Shown: positions 45,167 to 54,771 of the stretch, piece by piece
How positions within the stretch are numbered: position 1 is the first letter of the stretch
How the letters are laid out: each line of letters starts with the position of its first letter
NCBI RefSeq assembly: GCF_001905665.1
Contig: NZ_LIVX01000004.1
Location: 337,019-401,018 of the forward strand
Reading direction: 5' to 3'
From: Streptomyces sp. CB02261
GTDB taxonomy: Bacteria; Actinomycetota; Actinomycetes; Streptomycetales; Streptomycetaceae
DNA length: 64,000 nt
Made by a program: the position numbers and the translations under genes
Notes under the pieces: model-generated
Seen by the model: the letters and a program-made list of their open reading frames with translations, nothing else
Told to the model about the DNA's origin: nothing
The model's database searches: none

Positions 45167-45565
45167 TCAGGCCAGGATCTTGGCCTTCGCCTTCTCGTAC
45201 TCCACGTCCGTGATGGCGCCCTTGTCCTTCAGTTCGGCGAGGCGGGCCAGATCGTCGACGTGGCTGCCCTTGCCGTCGCCCGAACCCGCCGTCTTGCGGA
45301 TGTACGACTGGAGCGCGGCCTCGTTCTCCTGGGCCTGCTTCATGTCCCGCCGGCCCATGCCCTTGCCGCGGGCGATCACGTACACCAGCACGCCGAGGTA
45401 CGGCAGCACGATACAGAAGATCAGCCACCCCGCCTTGGCCCAGCCGTTCAGGTCGTCGTCCCGGAAGATGTCCATGACGACCTTGAACAACAGGAACAGC
45501 CACATGATCCAGAGGAAGAACCAGAGCATGGTCCAGAAGAGGTTGAGGAGAGGGTAGTCGTCCAT
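45167..45565 (-). CDS. Small membrane protein with PLDc_N-like segments and C-terminal SHOCT domain
   Basis: The product is 132 residues. Two membrane segments (about 6-34, very Trp/Phe-rich; 41-67 ending VLVYVIARGKGMG) form a phospholipase-D-nuclease N-terminal-like hairpin. A charged stretch leads to a C-terminal SHOCT motif (LARLAELKDKGAITDVEYEKAKAKIL), a short oligomerisation helix pair. The family is common and abundant in Streptomyces; its function is not established. ATG 45565 has GGAGTGA upstream. It lies downstream of the NUDIX gene on the same strand with a 136-bp gap. Confidence 0.92.
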   Translation of the reverse strand: MDDYPLLNLFWTMLWFFLWIMWLFLLFKVVMDIFRDDDLNGWAKAGWLIFCIVLPYLGVLVYVIARGKGMGRRDMKQAQENEAALQSYIRKTAGSGDGKGSHVDDLARLAELKDKGAITDVEYEKAKAKILA

Positions 45566-45701
45566 GCCGTCACTCCGTTCCCGCACCGGCCGCTGTCGGA
45601 CCGGGCGTATGCGGTGAGTCTCACCGACGGCCGCGCCCCCCGCACCTCGAAGCCGCCCGACGTGCGCCGAGCGGCGAGGCGTGATCCGATGGGTGGGCGG
45701 T

Positions 45702-46271
45702 CTACCGCTCCGAGGGCCTTCCCCGGTCGGGGACGACGCGGAGCCGGTCGAGCGCCGGATCGTAGGCGATCGGATCATCCGGTTCGCAGTGGTGGAGGGC
45801 GATCCTGCCGCCACTCCGGTACGCGTCGAGCCCGGCCCGGCAGAAGGCGACCATCGGCCCCGGCAGCGCGTCGAGCGGGAACCAGTCCATGGCGTCGCAC
45901 TTCTCGGGCTCCAGGACCCGGGGCGCCCCGCTCCAGCGCCTGACCTCGAAGAAGAACCCCACCCGCGCGCTTCCGCCCGGGGCGCGGTGATGCACGGTGA
46001 CCGCGGCGCGTACGTCCTCCGGGGCGACGGCGAGACCGGTCTCCTCCGCCGTCTCCCGGACGAGGGCGCTGACCACGTCCTCGTGCGCACCGTCCACATG
46101 ACCGGACGGCAGGTGCCAGCAGCCGGAGGCGTAGACGGCACCCGCTCGGCGGGAGAGCAGCACCTGCGGGCCCCGGTCGCCGTCGCGGACGGCGATCAGG
46201 TGCACGTCCAGCGGCACGGTGTGCCGGCCGCCGGGGCGCCGCCCCTGGACGGGGGGAATGGAAGACGGCAT
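45702..46271 (-). CDS. NUDIX hydrolase
   Basis: The product is 189 residues. A complete Nudix box, G-x5-E-x7-RETAEETGL, spans GHVDGAHEDVVSAL and the following residues, giving the Mg-binding helix. The flanking strands (VHLIAVRDGDRGPQVLLSRR, VGFFFEVRRW, DWFPLDALPGPMVAF) fit the family. The exact substrate (a nucleoside diphosphate derivative) cannot be told from sequence. ATG 46271 has GGAGGTA 6 bp upstream. It follows the ABC exporter gene after 71 bp on the same strand and may share its transcript. Confidence 0.93.
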   Translation of the reverse strand: MPSSIPPVQGRRPGGRHTVPLDVHLIAVRDGDRGPQVLLSRRAGAVYASGCWHLPSGHVDGAHEDVVSALVRETAEETGLAVAPEDVRAAVTVHHRAPGGSARVGFFFEVRRWSGAPRVLEPEKCDAMDWFPLDALPGPMVAFCRAGLDAYRSGGRIALHHCEPDDPIAYDPALDRLRVVPDRGRPSER

Positions 46272-46342
46272 GTCGGTACCTCCGGGGGTGACGGCGGGCG
46301 ACGGCGGGGCGGGCGGACGGGTGGTGCTCGGAGGGCCGGGGA

Positions 46343-48358
46343 TCATGACAGGACCTCCCCTTCGTCGACGCGGCCCGCGTCCGGCGCTCTCTCCGCCGGG
46401 GCCGTCTGGCCGGGGACGGCCGCGTGCCGGAACTGGCGCGCCTGGAGCTCGTACGCCCTGCGGAACGCGCCGGTGCCCGTGGCGGGGTCCATGAGCGCGG
46501 CGAAGGTGCCGTGCTCGACGACCCGGCCCTGGTCGAGGACGTAGATCAGGTCGGCGTGGCGGACGCTGTGGAGCCGGTGGGTGATGAGGACCGTGGTCTG
46601 CCCGCTGCCGGCCAGCTCGTGGATCTGGTCGAAGACGCGCTGCTCGGCGGCCGGGTCGAGCGCGCTGGTGGGCTCGTCGACGATCAGCACGGCGCCGTCG
46701 CGGTACCGCGCGCGGGCGAGGCCGATCTTCTGCCACTGGCCGCCGGAGATCTCCTGTCCGCCCTTGTAGCCGCGGGCGAGCAGGGTGTCCAGGCCTCCGG
46801 GAAGCCCGCCGACGACCTCGTCGGCGCCCGCGTACGCGGCGGAGGCCTCGATGACGGCGTCGTCCATCGCGGCGCCGCTGCGTCCGATGCCGATGTTGAC
46901 CCGGGCGGTGAACGGCCAGCGGTAGAAGTCCTGCGCCACCATCGCGACGCGGTCGAAGAGCTGGGCCCGGTCGGCCTCGGCCGTGTCCACGCCGCCCCAC
47001 AGGACCCGGCCGGAGGCGGGCAGCCAGCCTCCGCAGAGCAGCCGGACGAGCGTCGACTTGCCCGAGCCGTTTTTCCCGACGAGGGCGACGGTCCTGCCCC
47101 GGGGGATGACGAGGTCGACCTCCCGCAGGGACGGCTCGTCCGCGCCGGGATAGGTGAAGGTGACGTTCTCGAACCGGATCTCGTCGACGACCTCCGGGAG
47201 GTCGACGCCGCCGGACGGGATGGCGCGGCGCACGGCCTCCTGGCACAGGGTCTCCAGATCGGCCACGAACATGGCCTCCTCCTGGACGTCGGTGACGCGC
47301 AGGACGAGGTCCGTGATGCTCGCCGATCCCGCGCGGATCGCCAGCACGGCCGTGCCCGCCACCGCGAGCGCCATCTGCCCGTTCCACAGCAGCAGTCCGA
47401 GGACGCCGTAGGTGACGACGGTCGCGATGCCGCGCGTCGACTCGGCGTACAGGCCGGTGCGCGCGCCGATCCAGGCGAGCCGGGTCTGCTCCCGCTCGCT
47501 CGTCTCGGCCATCTTCCGGAAGTGGGTGAGGAGGAACGGGGCCACGTCGTGGACGCGGACCTCGGTCGCGGCTCGCTGGTCGATGAGGAGCTGGCTGATG
47601 AGCTTGGCCGCCCTGACGTGCTGTACGAAGCGGTGCCAACTGACGTACCGGTGGCGGGCCATGGTCAGCGAGCCCCACGCGCTGGGCAAGGCCATGCAGA
47701 CCAGGAGCGGCAGGAGCACCGGGTGCAGCACCGTCAGCACGCCCGCCGCCGCGACCAGGGAGATCACCGAGGTCACCACGGACGTGCAGTAGCCGACCAT
47801 CCGGCGGGCCGAGTCCGCGCCCCACTGGGCGGAGTCCATCAGGCGGTGGAAGGCGTCGTCCTCGATCGCCTCCAGTTCCACCCGCGCGACCAGGCCGAGG
47901 TAGCGCTCGGTGGCCACGCGCTGGACCTTCGGCTCCAGGATCCCGGTCGCGGCCGCCGACGCCGACTTGCAGCCGGACCCGACGACGGCGAGGACCGCGA
48001 CGAGCGTGAGGGCCGGCAGGGCGGCGCGGAGGCGGCCGGTGATGTCGCCCGGTGCCAGCAGTTCGACGAGCAGACTGTTCACCGCGACGAGGGAGACGGC
48101 CTGGGCGACTCCGCGAACGGCCTCCGTGAACGCGACGGCGACGAGCGCCTGCCGGTCGGCCTCGCGCGCCAGTCGGACGGCGAGCGCCACGTGCCGTGGC
48201 AGGGAGACGGCCATGGCGCGCAGACTCAGCTTCAGCCAGGCGCCGTTGTGGGCGCCCCAGCCGTGGTCGTACGTGAGCTCGCCGCCGAACAGCAGTTGTT
48301 CGGAGTCCGAGGGTCCGCCCGCCGCGGCTGTCAGCGGGTCGCTTGCGGTGGTCGTCAT
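46343..48358 (-). CDS. ABC exporter with fused membrane and ATPase domains
   Basis: The product is 671 residues. A membrane domain with about six segments (residues 60-350) precedes an ATPase domain with Walker A GKNGSGKST, Q-loop VAQDFYRWP, signature ISGGQWQK, Walker B VLIVDEPTSALD and H-loop LITHR. The type resembles peptide or lantibiotic exporters of Streptomyces and the half-transporters that work as homodimers. ATG 48358 has GAGGTGGGGGG upstream. No precursor peptide or biosynthetic enzyme is seen in the 595 bp upstream, so the substrate is unknown. The NUDIX gene follows. Confidence 0.93.
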   Translation of the reverse strand: MTTTASDPLTAAAGGPSDSEQLLFGGELTYDHGWGAHNGAWLKLSLRAMAVSLPRHVALAVRLAREADRQALVAVAFTEAVRGVAQAVSLVAVNSLLVELLAPGDITGRLRAALPALTLVAVLAVVGSGCKSASAAATGILEPKVQRVATERYLGLVARVELEAIEDDAFHRLMDSAQWGADSARRMVGYCTSVVTSVISLVAAAGVLTVLHPVLLPLLVCMALPSAWGSLTMARHRYVSWHRFVQHVRAAKLISQLLIDQRAATEVRVHDVAPFLLTHFRKMAETSEREQTRLAWIGARTGLYAESTRGIATVVTYGVLGLLLWNGQMALAVAGTAVLAIRAGSASITDLVLRVTDVQEEAMFVADLETLCQEAVRRAIPSGGVDLPEVVDEIRFENVTFTYPGADEPSLREVDLVIPRGRTVALVGKNGSGKSTLVRLLCGGWLPASGRVLWGGVDTAEADRAQLFDRVAMVAQDFYRWPFTARVNIGIGRSGAAMDDAVIEASAAYAGADEVVGGLPGGLDTLLARGYKGGQEISGGQWQKIGLARARYRDGAVLIVDEPTSALDPAAEQRVFDQIHELAGSGQTTVLITHRLHSVRHADLIYVLDQGRVVEHGTFAALMDPATGTGAFRRAYELQARQFRHAAVPGQTAPAERAPDAGRVDEGEVLS

Positions 48359-48953
48359 GCCCCCCACCTCGTATCCGGACATGCCGCGCGGAACGGACCG
48401 GCGGTGCGTCGGGCGCGCGGGCCGTGCCCGGCCGGGAGGCGGCCGGGCACGGGCCGGACGGTGGGAGGAAGAGGGGCCTGGGGGACGGGCAGGGGGTACA
48501 CGGGGGCCTCCGAAGCTGATCGGTCTGGTCGGTCGCACGGTGTAACGAGACCTCGATCGGGTTCGAACACACGTGTTTCGGACGTGGCGGAGAGCCCGTG
48601 GTTGAGCGAAAGCGTGTGCGTGCCGGGTGCACCGACCCGTATGGGTGCGGCGTCGAGGTGCTGCGGGCGGGTGACCGAAACGCCGACACTCCTTCGAGGG
48701 TGTGGGGGGTGTCCGGGAGTGGGGTCGTCGGCGGCTCCAGGCAGGGGGCGCTGAACTGGCACCGATGGCACCACCTGGCGCCACGGGGTGCCATGGCGTC
48801 GCCGGGGGAGGGGGGTGCGGGGTCGCGGCACCCTCGTCGCTCAGGATTGTTCCCCTCTGTTTCCGCAGGTCAGAAGGGTTACCCTCGCGATTCATCCGTG
48901 TGCGGCACCGTCAGGGCTTGCATATGGCGCCATTGCGGTGCCATGATGGCGTC
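48359..48953. other. 595-bp divergent intergenic region with TGGCRCC repeats
   Basis: No coding region is convincing. It contains the upstream regions of the ABC exporter and of the RHH gene. A cluster at 48757-48800 holds TGGCACC, TGGCACC, TGGCGCCA and GGTGCCATGGCG, the same word family as in the RHH promoter 150 bp further on. An ACACGTGT palindrome sits at 48569-48576. Confidence 0.65.
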
Positions 48954-48955
48954 AT
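48918..48955 (+). promoter_or_regulatory. Leaderless promoter and operator repeats of the RHH gene
   Basis: -35 TTGCAT (48918-48923), 18 bp, -10 CATGAT (48942-48947), then ATG at 48954, the expected position of +1, so the mRNA is probably leaderless. ATGGCGCCAT (48924-48933, perfect palindrome) fills the spacer, and ATGGCGTCAT (48946-48955) spans the start, with GGTGCCAT between them. These match the TGGCRCC cluster upstream and look like binding sites of the ribbon-helix-helix protein itself. Confidence 0.6.
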
Positions 48956-49472
48956 GGATCTCACCCCGTATGTCGACACCCTCCGCCGCGAACTCGCGGT
49001 GGCCGCCGAGGCCGGCGGCGACGAAGCGCGCGCGCTGGCCGAGCGGCTCACCGCACCGCTGGAGTCGGCGGCCCGGCTGACCATGCTCAACGTGCTGTCC
49101 GCCGCGACGGACGAGATCACCCGTGAACTCGCCCCCGGTTCGGTCGACGTACGGCTGCGCGGGCTCGACCCCGACTTCCTCGTGACGCTGCCGCCCGCCG
49201 ACACCGGCGGCCACGCGGAACCGACCGTGCCCGCCGAGTCGCTTCCGGCCCCGGCTCCCGCCGAGGGCGACGAGGGCGGCACCGCCCGCGTCAACCTGCG
49301 TCTGCCGGCCCACCTCAAGGCCCGCGCCGAGGAGGCCGCCGCCCGCGAGGGCCTGTCGGTCAACGCGTGGCTCGTGCGCGCCGTGTCGGCTGCGGTCGAG
49401 GGCGGCACCCGGCCGCGTACGACCGAGCGAACCCAGACCATCGGCCAGAGCATCACGGGCTGGGTGCGCTGA
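48954..49472 (+). CDS. HicB-like / ribbon-helix-helix protein
   Basis: The product is 172 residues. The N-terminal ~65 residues (MDLTPYVDTLRRELAVAAEAGG, ESAARLTMLNVLSAA) form a helical dimerisation region. A Pro/Ala linker leads to a ribbon-helix-helix DNA-binding motif (TARVNLRLPAHLKARAEEAAAREGLSVNAWLVRAVSAAV). The motif is that of HicB-type antitoxins, but no HicA-like toxin is adjacent, so this is more likely a plain regulator. The start has no Shine-Dalgarno sequence and fits a leaderless mRNA. It heads a run with DUF4097 and DrrAB-type genes, which it may control through TGGCGCC repeats. Confidence 0.85.
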   Translation: MDLTPYVDTLRRELAVAAEAGGDEARALAERLTAPLESAARLTMLNVLSAATDEITRELAPGSVDVRLRGLDPDFLVTLPPADTGGHAEPTVPAESLPAPAPAEGDEGGTARVNLRLPAHLKARAEEAAAREGLSVNAWLVRAVSAAVEGGTRPRTTERTQTIGQSITGWVR

Positions 49473-49569
49473 CCGCGCCCCCTGTCGCACCACCTCGCCC
49501 GCACCACTTCACCTCACACCACGTCCCACCAGCGGGGACGTCCTGAAGACCCAAGAGGACGGGACAGCC

Positions 49570-50418
49570 ATGCCTTCTTTCGACACTCCCGAAGCGATCT
49601 CCGTCACCGCCCACGTGGAAGGCGGCGCCATCCGGTTCTCCGCCGGTGACCGCGTCGACACCCTCGTCGAGGTGCGGCCCCGCGACTCCAAGAAGGACGC
49701 GGACGTGCGGGCGGCCGAGCGGACCGAGGTCACGTACGCCGGCGGCGTGCTGACCGTCAGGACGCCCAAGTCCAGCCTGCTCGGCCTCGGTCGCACCGGC
49801 ATCGTGGACGTGGCGGTCGAACTGCCCACCGGCTCGCGGGTCGACATGACCGGTTCCTGGGCCCAGGTGCTCGGCGAGGGCCGGCTCGGTGAGGTCAGCG
49901 TGCAGACCTCGTCCGGCGACGTCCGCCTCGACACGACCGGGCCGCTCTCCCTCAAGGCATCGCACGGGTCCATCGTCGTCGACCGCGTCGAGGGCGCGGC
50001 CGAGATCACCACCAGCTCCGGCAGGCTCCGCGTCGGCCTCCTCGACGGGACCGCCGTCCTGAAGAACTCGCACGGCACCACGACCGTCGGCGTCGCGACC
50101 GGCGACCTCAGGGTGAGCGGCGCCAACGGTGACATCGAGATCGGCCGCGCCGAGGGCTCGGTCACCGCCACCACCGCCCACGGCGCCCTCCGCGTGGCCG
50201 AAGTAGCGCGCGACAGCGTCCAGTTGGAGACCTCCTACGGCTCCATCGAGATCGGCGTCCGCGAGGGCACCGCCGCCTGGCTGGACGTCAGCTCCGACCG
50301 GGGGCAGGTGCGCAACACGCTCGCCGCCTCCGAGACCCCCCAGGAGACCGAGGAGACCGTCAAGGTCCGCGCCCGCACCCGCTGGGGCAACATCGACGTC
50401 CGCCGCGCCCACTCCTGA
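49570..50418 (+). CDS. DUF4097-family beta-helix protein
   Basis: The product is 282 residues. It consists of a right-handed beta-solenoid of short repeats, each with a G-[DS]-hydrophobic pattern (GEVSVQTSSGDVRLD, GSIVVDRVEGAAEITTSSGRLRVG, GDIEIGRAEGSVTATTAHGALRV). This is typical of DUF4097, also called toastrack or adhesin-like. No signal peptide is present. The C-terminal segment ends RWGNIDVRRAHS. DUF4097 proteins are often beside ABC transporters or anti-sigma systems, but their function is unproven. It lies between the RHH gene (97 bp) and the DrrA gene (60 bp). Confidence 0.9.
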   Translation: MPSFDTPEAISVTAHVEGGAIRFSAGDRVDTLVEVRPRDSKKDADVRAAERTEVTYAGGVLTVRTPKSSLLGLGRTGIVDVAVELPTGSRVDMTGSWAQVLGEGRLGEVSVQTSSGDVRLDTTGPLSLKASHGSIVVDRVEGAAEITTSSGRLRVGLLDGTAVLKNSHGTTTVGVATGDLRVSGANGDIEIGRAEGSVTATTAHGALRVAEVARDSVQLETSYGSIEIGVREGTAAWLDVSSDRGQVRNTLAASETPQETEETVKVRARTRWGNIDVRRAHS

Positions 50419-50478
50419 GCATCGACGCCCCGCCCGCCTCCTCCTCCCGCCCGCTCCAGCCTTCGAACGGAGGGCTCC

Positions 50479-51482
<1,004 letters not shown>

Positions 51483-51486
<4 letters not shown>

Positions 51487-52274
51487 GCACCCTCACCCTC
51501 GCCGTCCGCGACACCACCACCATGCTCCGGCGCAACCTCCTCCACGCCCGCCGCTACCCGTCCATGACCCTCAACCTGCTCCTCACCCCGATCATGCTGC
51601 TGCTCCTCTTCGTCTACATCTTCGGAGACGTCATGAGCGCGGGCATCGGAGGCGGTGGCGCCGACCGCTCCGACTACATCGCCTACATCGTCCCCGGCCT
51701 GCTGATGATGACCATCGGCAGCACCGTGATCGGAGCCGCGATCTCCGTCTCGATGGACATGACCGAGGGCCTCGTCGCCCGCTTCCGCACCATGGCGATC
51801 CACCGTGGCTCCCTGCTCATCGGGCACGTCATGGGCAGCGTGCTGCAGGTGCTCGCCAGCCTGGTCCTCGTCGGCGCGGTGGCGGTGGCGATCGGCTTCC
51901 GGTCCACCGACGCCACCGTCCTGGAGTGGCTGGCGGCCCTCGGGCTCCTCGCGCTGTTCGCCCTGGCGCTCACCTGGATCGCGGTCGGCATGGGCATGGC
52001 CAGCCCGAACCCGGAGGCGGCCAGTAACATGGCCATGCCGCTGATCCTGCTGCCGCTCATCTCCAGTGCCTTCATCCCGGCCTCGACGATGCCGGGCTGG
52101 TTCCAGCCGATCGCCGAGTACCAGCCCTTCACCCCCGCCATCGAGACCCTCCGGGGCCTCCTCCTCGGCACCGAGATCGGCCACAACGGCTGGCTCGCCC
52201 TCGCCTGGTGCCTCGCCCTCACCGCCCTCGGCTACTTCTGGTCCAAGGCCCTCTACAACCGCGACCCCGAGTGA
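51483..52274 (+). CDS. DrrB-type ABC-2 permease
   Basis: The product is 263 residues with six membrane segments in the ABC-2 arrangement: LLLTPIMLLLLFVYIFG, YIVPGLLMMTIGSTV, and the conserved PLILLPLISSAFIPASTMPGW block before the last segment, followed by PFTPAIETLRGLLLG. It pairs with the preceding ATPase (4-bp overlap) to make a two-gene exporter. It is convergent with the PucR-type regulator. Confidence 0.95.
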
Positions 52275-52298
52275 GGTGACCCGGCGGGGGACCGCTGC

Positions 52299-53510
52299 TC
52301 AGTCCGTGCGCTTCGTCTCGTGGAGATGGAGCGCACGGAGTGCTGCTTCGAGGGCGAAGCGGCGATCGGGGTCGAGGAGCCGGTCGCCGAAGTGGTTGTC
52401 CAGGTTCCGCAGGCGGTAGCGGACCGTCTGGGCGTGGACGCCCAGCATCTCGCCGACCTGCTCGGCGGGCGCGCGCGTGGAGACGTGGACGCGCAGGGTC
52501 TCGATCAGCCGCTCGCGCCGGGTGCCGGACAGGCCGTCGAGCGGGGCCAGTTCACGCTGGGCGAGATGGGTGGTGAGGGCCGGATCGGCCAGTAACCATA
52601 ACGTTGTCAGGTGGTCCTCGCAGTGCACGAGCGGGGCGTCCGCCACGACGCCGTCGTCGATGAGTTCGAGGACGCGCCGGGCCCACCGGATCGAGTGGCC
52701 GGCCTGCCCCGGAGGCACCGTCAGACCGACGACGGCGGACGTGCCGGCCAGCGCGGAACGGAGCATCGCGAGGCGCTCGGCGGTGAGGGGGCCGGGGATG
52801 AGCAGATGCGGCTGGGGAAGGCTGAGGTCGGCGAGGACGTCCCGGTCGAGGCCCGCCTGGACGAGTTCGGCGACCGGCGGGCGGAGGGCGACCAGGGTGC
52901 ACTCGGCGGGGAGCTGCCAGGAGGCCTCCTGGCACAGCTCGGCGATGGTCGCGCGGGGCAGCGGCGGCCCGGCGACGACGAGATGCAGCAGCTGTCTGCG
53001 CAGCGCCGCCACGTCGGACATCCCGCGGGCCTGGACCATGACGTACCCCTCGCGGGAGAGGGACTCCAGCTCCTCGACGTAGGCGAAGAGGGCGTCCGCG
53101 AAGGCCAGGATGAGGGTGGGGGAGAGGTTGTACGTGCGCCCGATGCTCTTGGCCCGGCGCAGTGCGATACGCGCCCCGAGGCGGTAGGCGCCCTGGAGGG
53201 TGTCGAGGTCACGGCCCTCGTAGGCCTCCACCCGGCCGAACTTGCGCAGGAGTTCGTCCCGGAGGGCGGAGTTCGCCCCGGGCGCGGCGACCCGCTCCAC
53301 GAACGCCGCCAGGGCCTGCTCCACACCCTGGCGGATCGCGTCCGAGTGGGGCCCGTTGAAGAGGTGGGCGTACACCGGGTAGGCCCGCTGGACCTCCACG
53401 CCGATCTCCTTGATGAGGCCCGGGATCTCCGGCCTCATCAGTTCGGCGAACTCCCTGGGGAGCGGGTCGAGCGGTTCACCGGTGGCCGGTGAGTGTGCGA
53501 TTGCGGGCAT
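52299..53510 (-). CDS. PucR-family transcriptional regulator
   Basis: The product is 403 residues. The N-terminal half is helical (RsbRD-like, HLFNGPHSDAIRQGVEQALAAF), the middle holds a GGDEF-like/CdaR fold (VALRPPVAELVQAGLDRDVL), and the C-terminus (about 336-394) is the HTH_30 domain of the PucR/CdaR class: LIETLRVHVSTRAPAEQVGEMLGVHAQTVRYRLRNLDNHFGD. It lies next to a block of secreted proteins and the mce operon, and its promoter region has two palindromes, one with similarity to an element in a secreted-protein promoter 3.6 kb away. Control of that block is therefore plausible. ATG 53510 has AAGGGATCGG upstream. Confidence 0.92.
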   Translation of the reverse strand: MPAIAHSPATGEPLDPLPREFAELMRPEIPGLIKEIGVEVQRAYPVYAHLFNGPHSDAIRQGVEQALAAFVERVAAPGANSALRDELLRKFGRVEAYEGRDLDTLQGAYRLGARIALRRAKSIGRTYNLSPTLILAFADALFAYVEELESLSREGYVMVQARGMSDVAALRRQLLHLVVAGPPLPRATIAELCQEASWQLPAECTLVALRPPVAELVQAGLDRDVLADLSLPQPHLLIPGPLTAERLAMLRSALAGTSAVVGLTVPPGQAGHSIRWARRVLELIDDGVVADAPLVHCEDHLTTLWLLADPALTTHLAQRELAPLDGLSGTRRERLIETLRVHVSTRAPAEQVGEMLGVHAQTVRYRLRNLDNHFGDRLLDPDRRFALEAALRALHLHETKRTD

Positions 53511-53560
53511 GGACCGATCCCTTGCTCTGCTGCGCGACCGGTGGGGGAGTGACGGTCGAC

Positions 53561-53587
53561 GGCGCCCGCCCCGGTGGGGCGGGCGCC
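53561..53587 (-). terminator. Hairpin terminator between secreted-protein gene and PucR gene
   Basis: A perfect 12-bp stem with a 3-nt loop (arm GGCGCCCGCCCC) lies 142 bp past the stop of the 314-residue secreted protein and about 50 bp before the PucR start, on the transcript of the former. Confidence 0.75.
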
Positions 53588-53640
53588 GCGGGGGCCGTCA
53601 GGCGCGTACCGACGTGGACTGCTGAAGCTAGGACACCAGC

Positions 53641-53673
53641 TGTGTGCTGTACACAACTTGCGCAAGAGTTGGC
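53641..53673. promoter_or_regulatory. Palindromes in the PucR regulator promoter region
   Basis: TGTGT-N5-ACACA (53641-53655) is followed by CTTGCGCAAG (53657-53666) inside a longer CAACTTGCG..CAAG..GTTG partial palindrome. A similar ACTTGCGNNANANTTNGC word fills the promoter spacer of the secreted-protein gene at 57173, so this may be an autoregulatory and regulon site. Confidence 0.45.
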
Positions 53674-53728
53674 GCCCCATGAGGGGGTACACCGCCGACT
53701 AGGCCTGGAATCGCCCCCTGCGTGGCCG

Positions 53729-54673
53729 TTACCTGACGGCGGAGTGCCAGTTCCGGGCCAGCACCTTCCCGGCGTCGGGGGCGACGACACCGGGCGCGTA
53801 GAGACCGGTCAGGTACGTCTGCGTGTTGTTGAGGGTGAGGCTGTTCTTCCCGGCGGCGGACGGCAGGCCCGTCTTGAGGTTGACCGCGCCGTCGATCAGG
53901 CCGAACAGCCCCAGGCCGCAGCCGCTGGCGCCGGGGACGGCGAAGGTGGTGTCGACCTGGGTGGAGCCGAGGAGGTTGAGGCGGCTCATGTCGCCTTCCT
54001 CGTTCGGGGAGCCGTCGCCGTTGTAGCGCTCGACGGCGAAGGAGGGGGACGTCTGGTTGCTCGGACGCAGCACGATCGGCTTGGACTTGGTGCCGATGTA
54101 GCAGTTGTTCCCGAGGAACGGGTTCTGCAGGTGGATGCGGACCGGGATGTTGACGATCGGCTTGTCGGTGAGGACACCGGCGATCTGGTCGAAGTCCGAG
54201 GGGGTGCCGACCGACTCGACGGTGGCGGTGATCTTGTTGAGCTTGGCGTCGGTCAGCTGCCTGCAGATGTCGGTGATGAACGGGATGTCGCTCGGACACA
54301 TCAGGCCGAGCAGGCCCCCGGGGACGGTGGCGGAGTCGGCGATGATCGAGCCGGCGGGGGGTGCGACGACCGTGCTGGTGCCGTCGGGGTTCTGGACGAC
54401 ACCGATCTGGAGGTCGGTCTTCCCGGTGACCACGGTGGTGTTGCCGAGCTTGATGGAGCCGCTCGCGGAGAAGGAGGAGACGCACTGCGGTGACGTGTCG
54501 AGGCCGTCCGCGGCGAGCATCGCAGGGGCGTCGACGGGGCAGCGGCCGAACGGGCCCCAGGCGCCGTTCATCTGCGGGGTGGCCGCGGTCGCCGTGCCGA
54601 CGGAGACGAAGGCGCCGAGCGCGGTCAGGGCGGAGAGCGTGGCGAGTCGGGCGCGGGAGGAGACGAGGGGCAT
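53729..54673 (-). CDS. Conserved secreted protein
   Basis: The product is 314 residues with a clear signal peptide (RARLATLSALTALGAFVSVGTATA, cleavage near residue 30). The mature part has several cysteines (GRCPVDAP, PQCVSSF, LMCPSDIPFITDICRQL, NNCYIG, SGCGLGLF) that may form disulfides, and a conserved-looking beta-rich core. No catalytic motif is recognised. It begins at ATG 54673, 98 bp after the next secreted-protein gene on the same strand, so an operon is likely. Co-location with an mce operon suggests a lipid- or sterol-related surface function (inference). Confidence 0.75.
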   Translation of the reverse strand: MPLVSSRARLATLSALTALGAFVSVGTATAATPQMNGAWGPFGRCPVDAPAMLAADGLDTSPQCVSSFSASGSIKLGNTTVVTGKTDLQIGVVQNPDGTSTVVAPPAGSIIADSATVPGGLLGLMCPSDIPFITDICRQLTDAKLNKITATVESVGTPSDFDQIAGVLTDKPIVNIPVRIHLQNPFLGNNCYIGTKSKPIVLRPSNQTSPSFAVERYNGDGSPNEEGDMSRLNLLGSTQVDTTFAVPGASGCGLGLFGLIDGAVNLKTGLPSAAGKNSLTLNNTQTYLTGLYAPGVVAPDAGKVLARNWHSAVR

Positions 54674-54771
54674 GGCGAGGCCTTCCGTTGAGGGGAGCAG
54701 AGAGCGGGGCGGGGAAGGGGTGGGGCGGTTGCGGGGGTTCGGCGTACGGGCTCGGGGGGCGGGTGCGTCGC

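Noticed and set aside
48555..48580. tRNA-like T-loop (GGTTCGAA)
   Set aside because: No acceptor, anticodon or D-arm can be built around it.
48954..49472. HicAB toxin-antitoxin pair
   Set aside because: No HicA-like small toxin is found on either side; the RHH protein stands alone.
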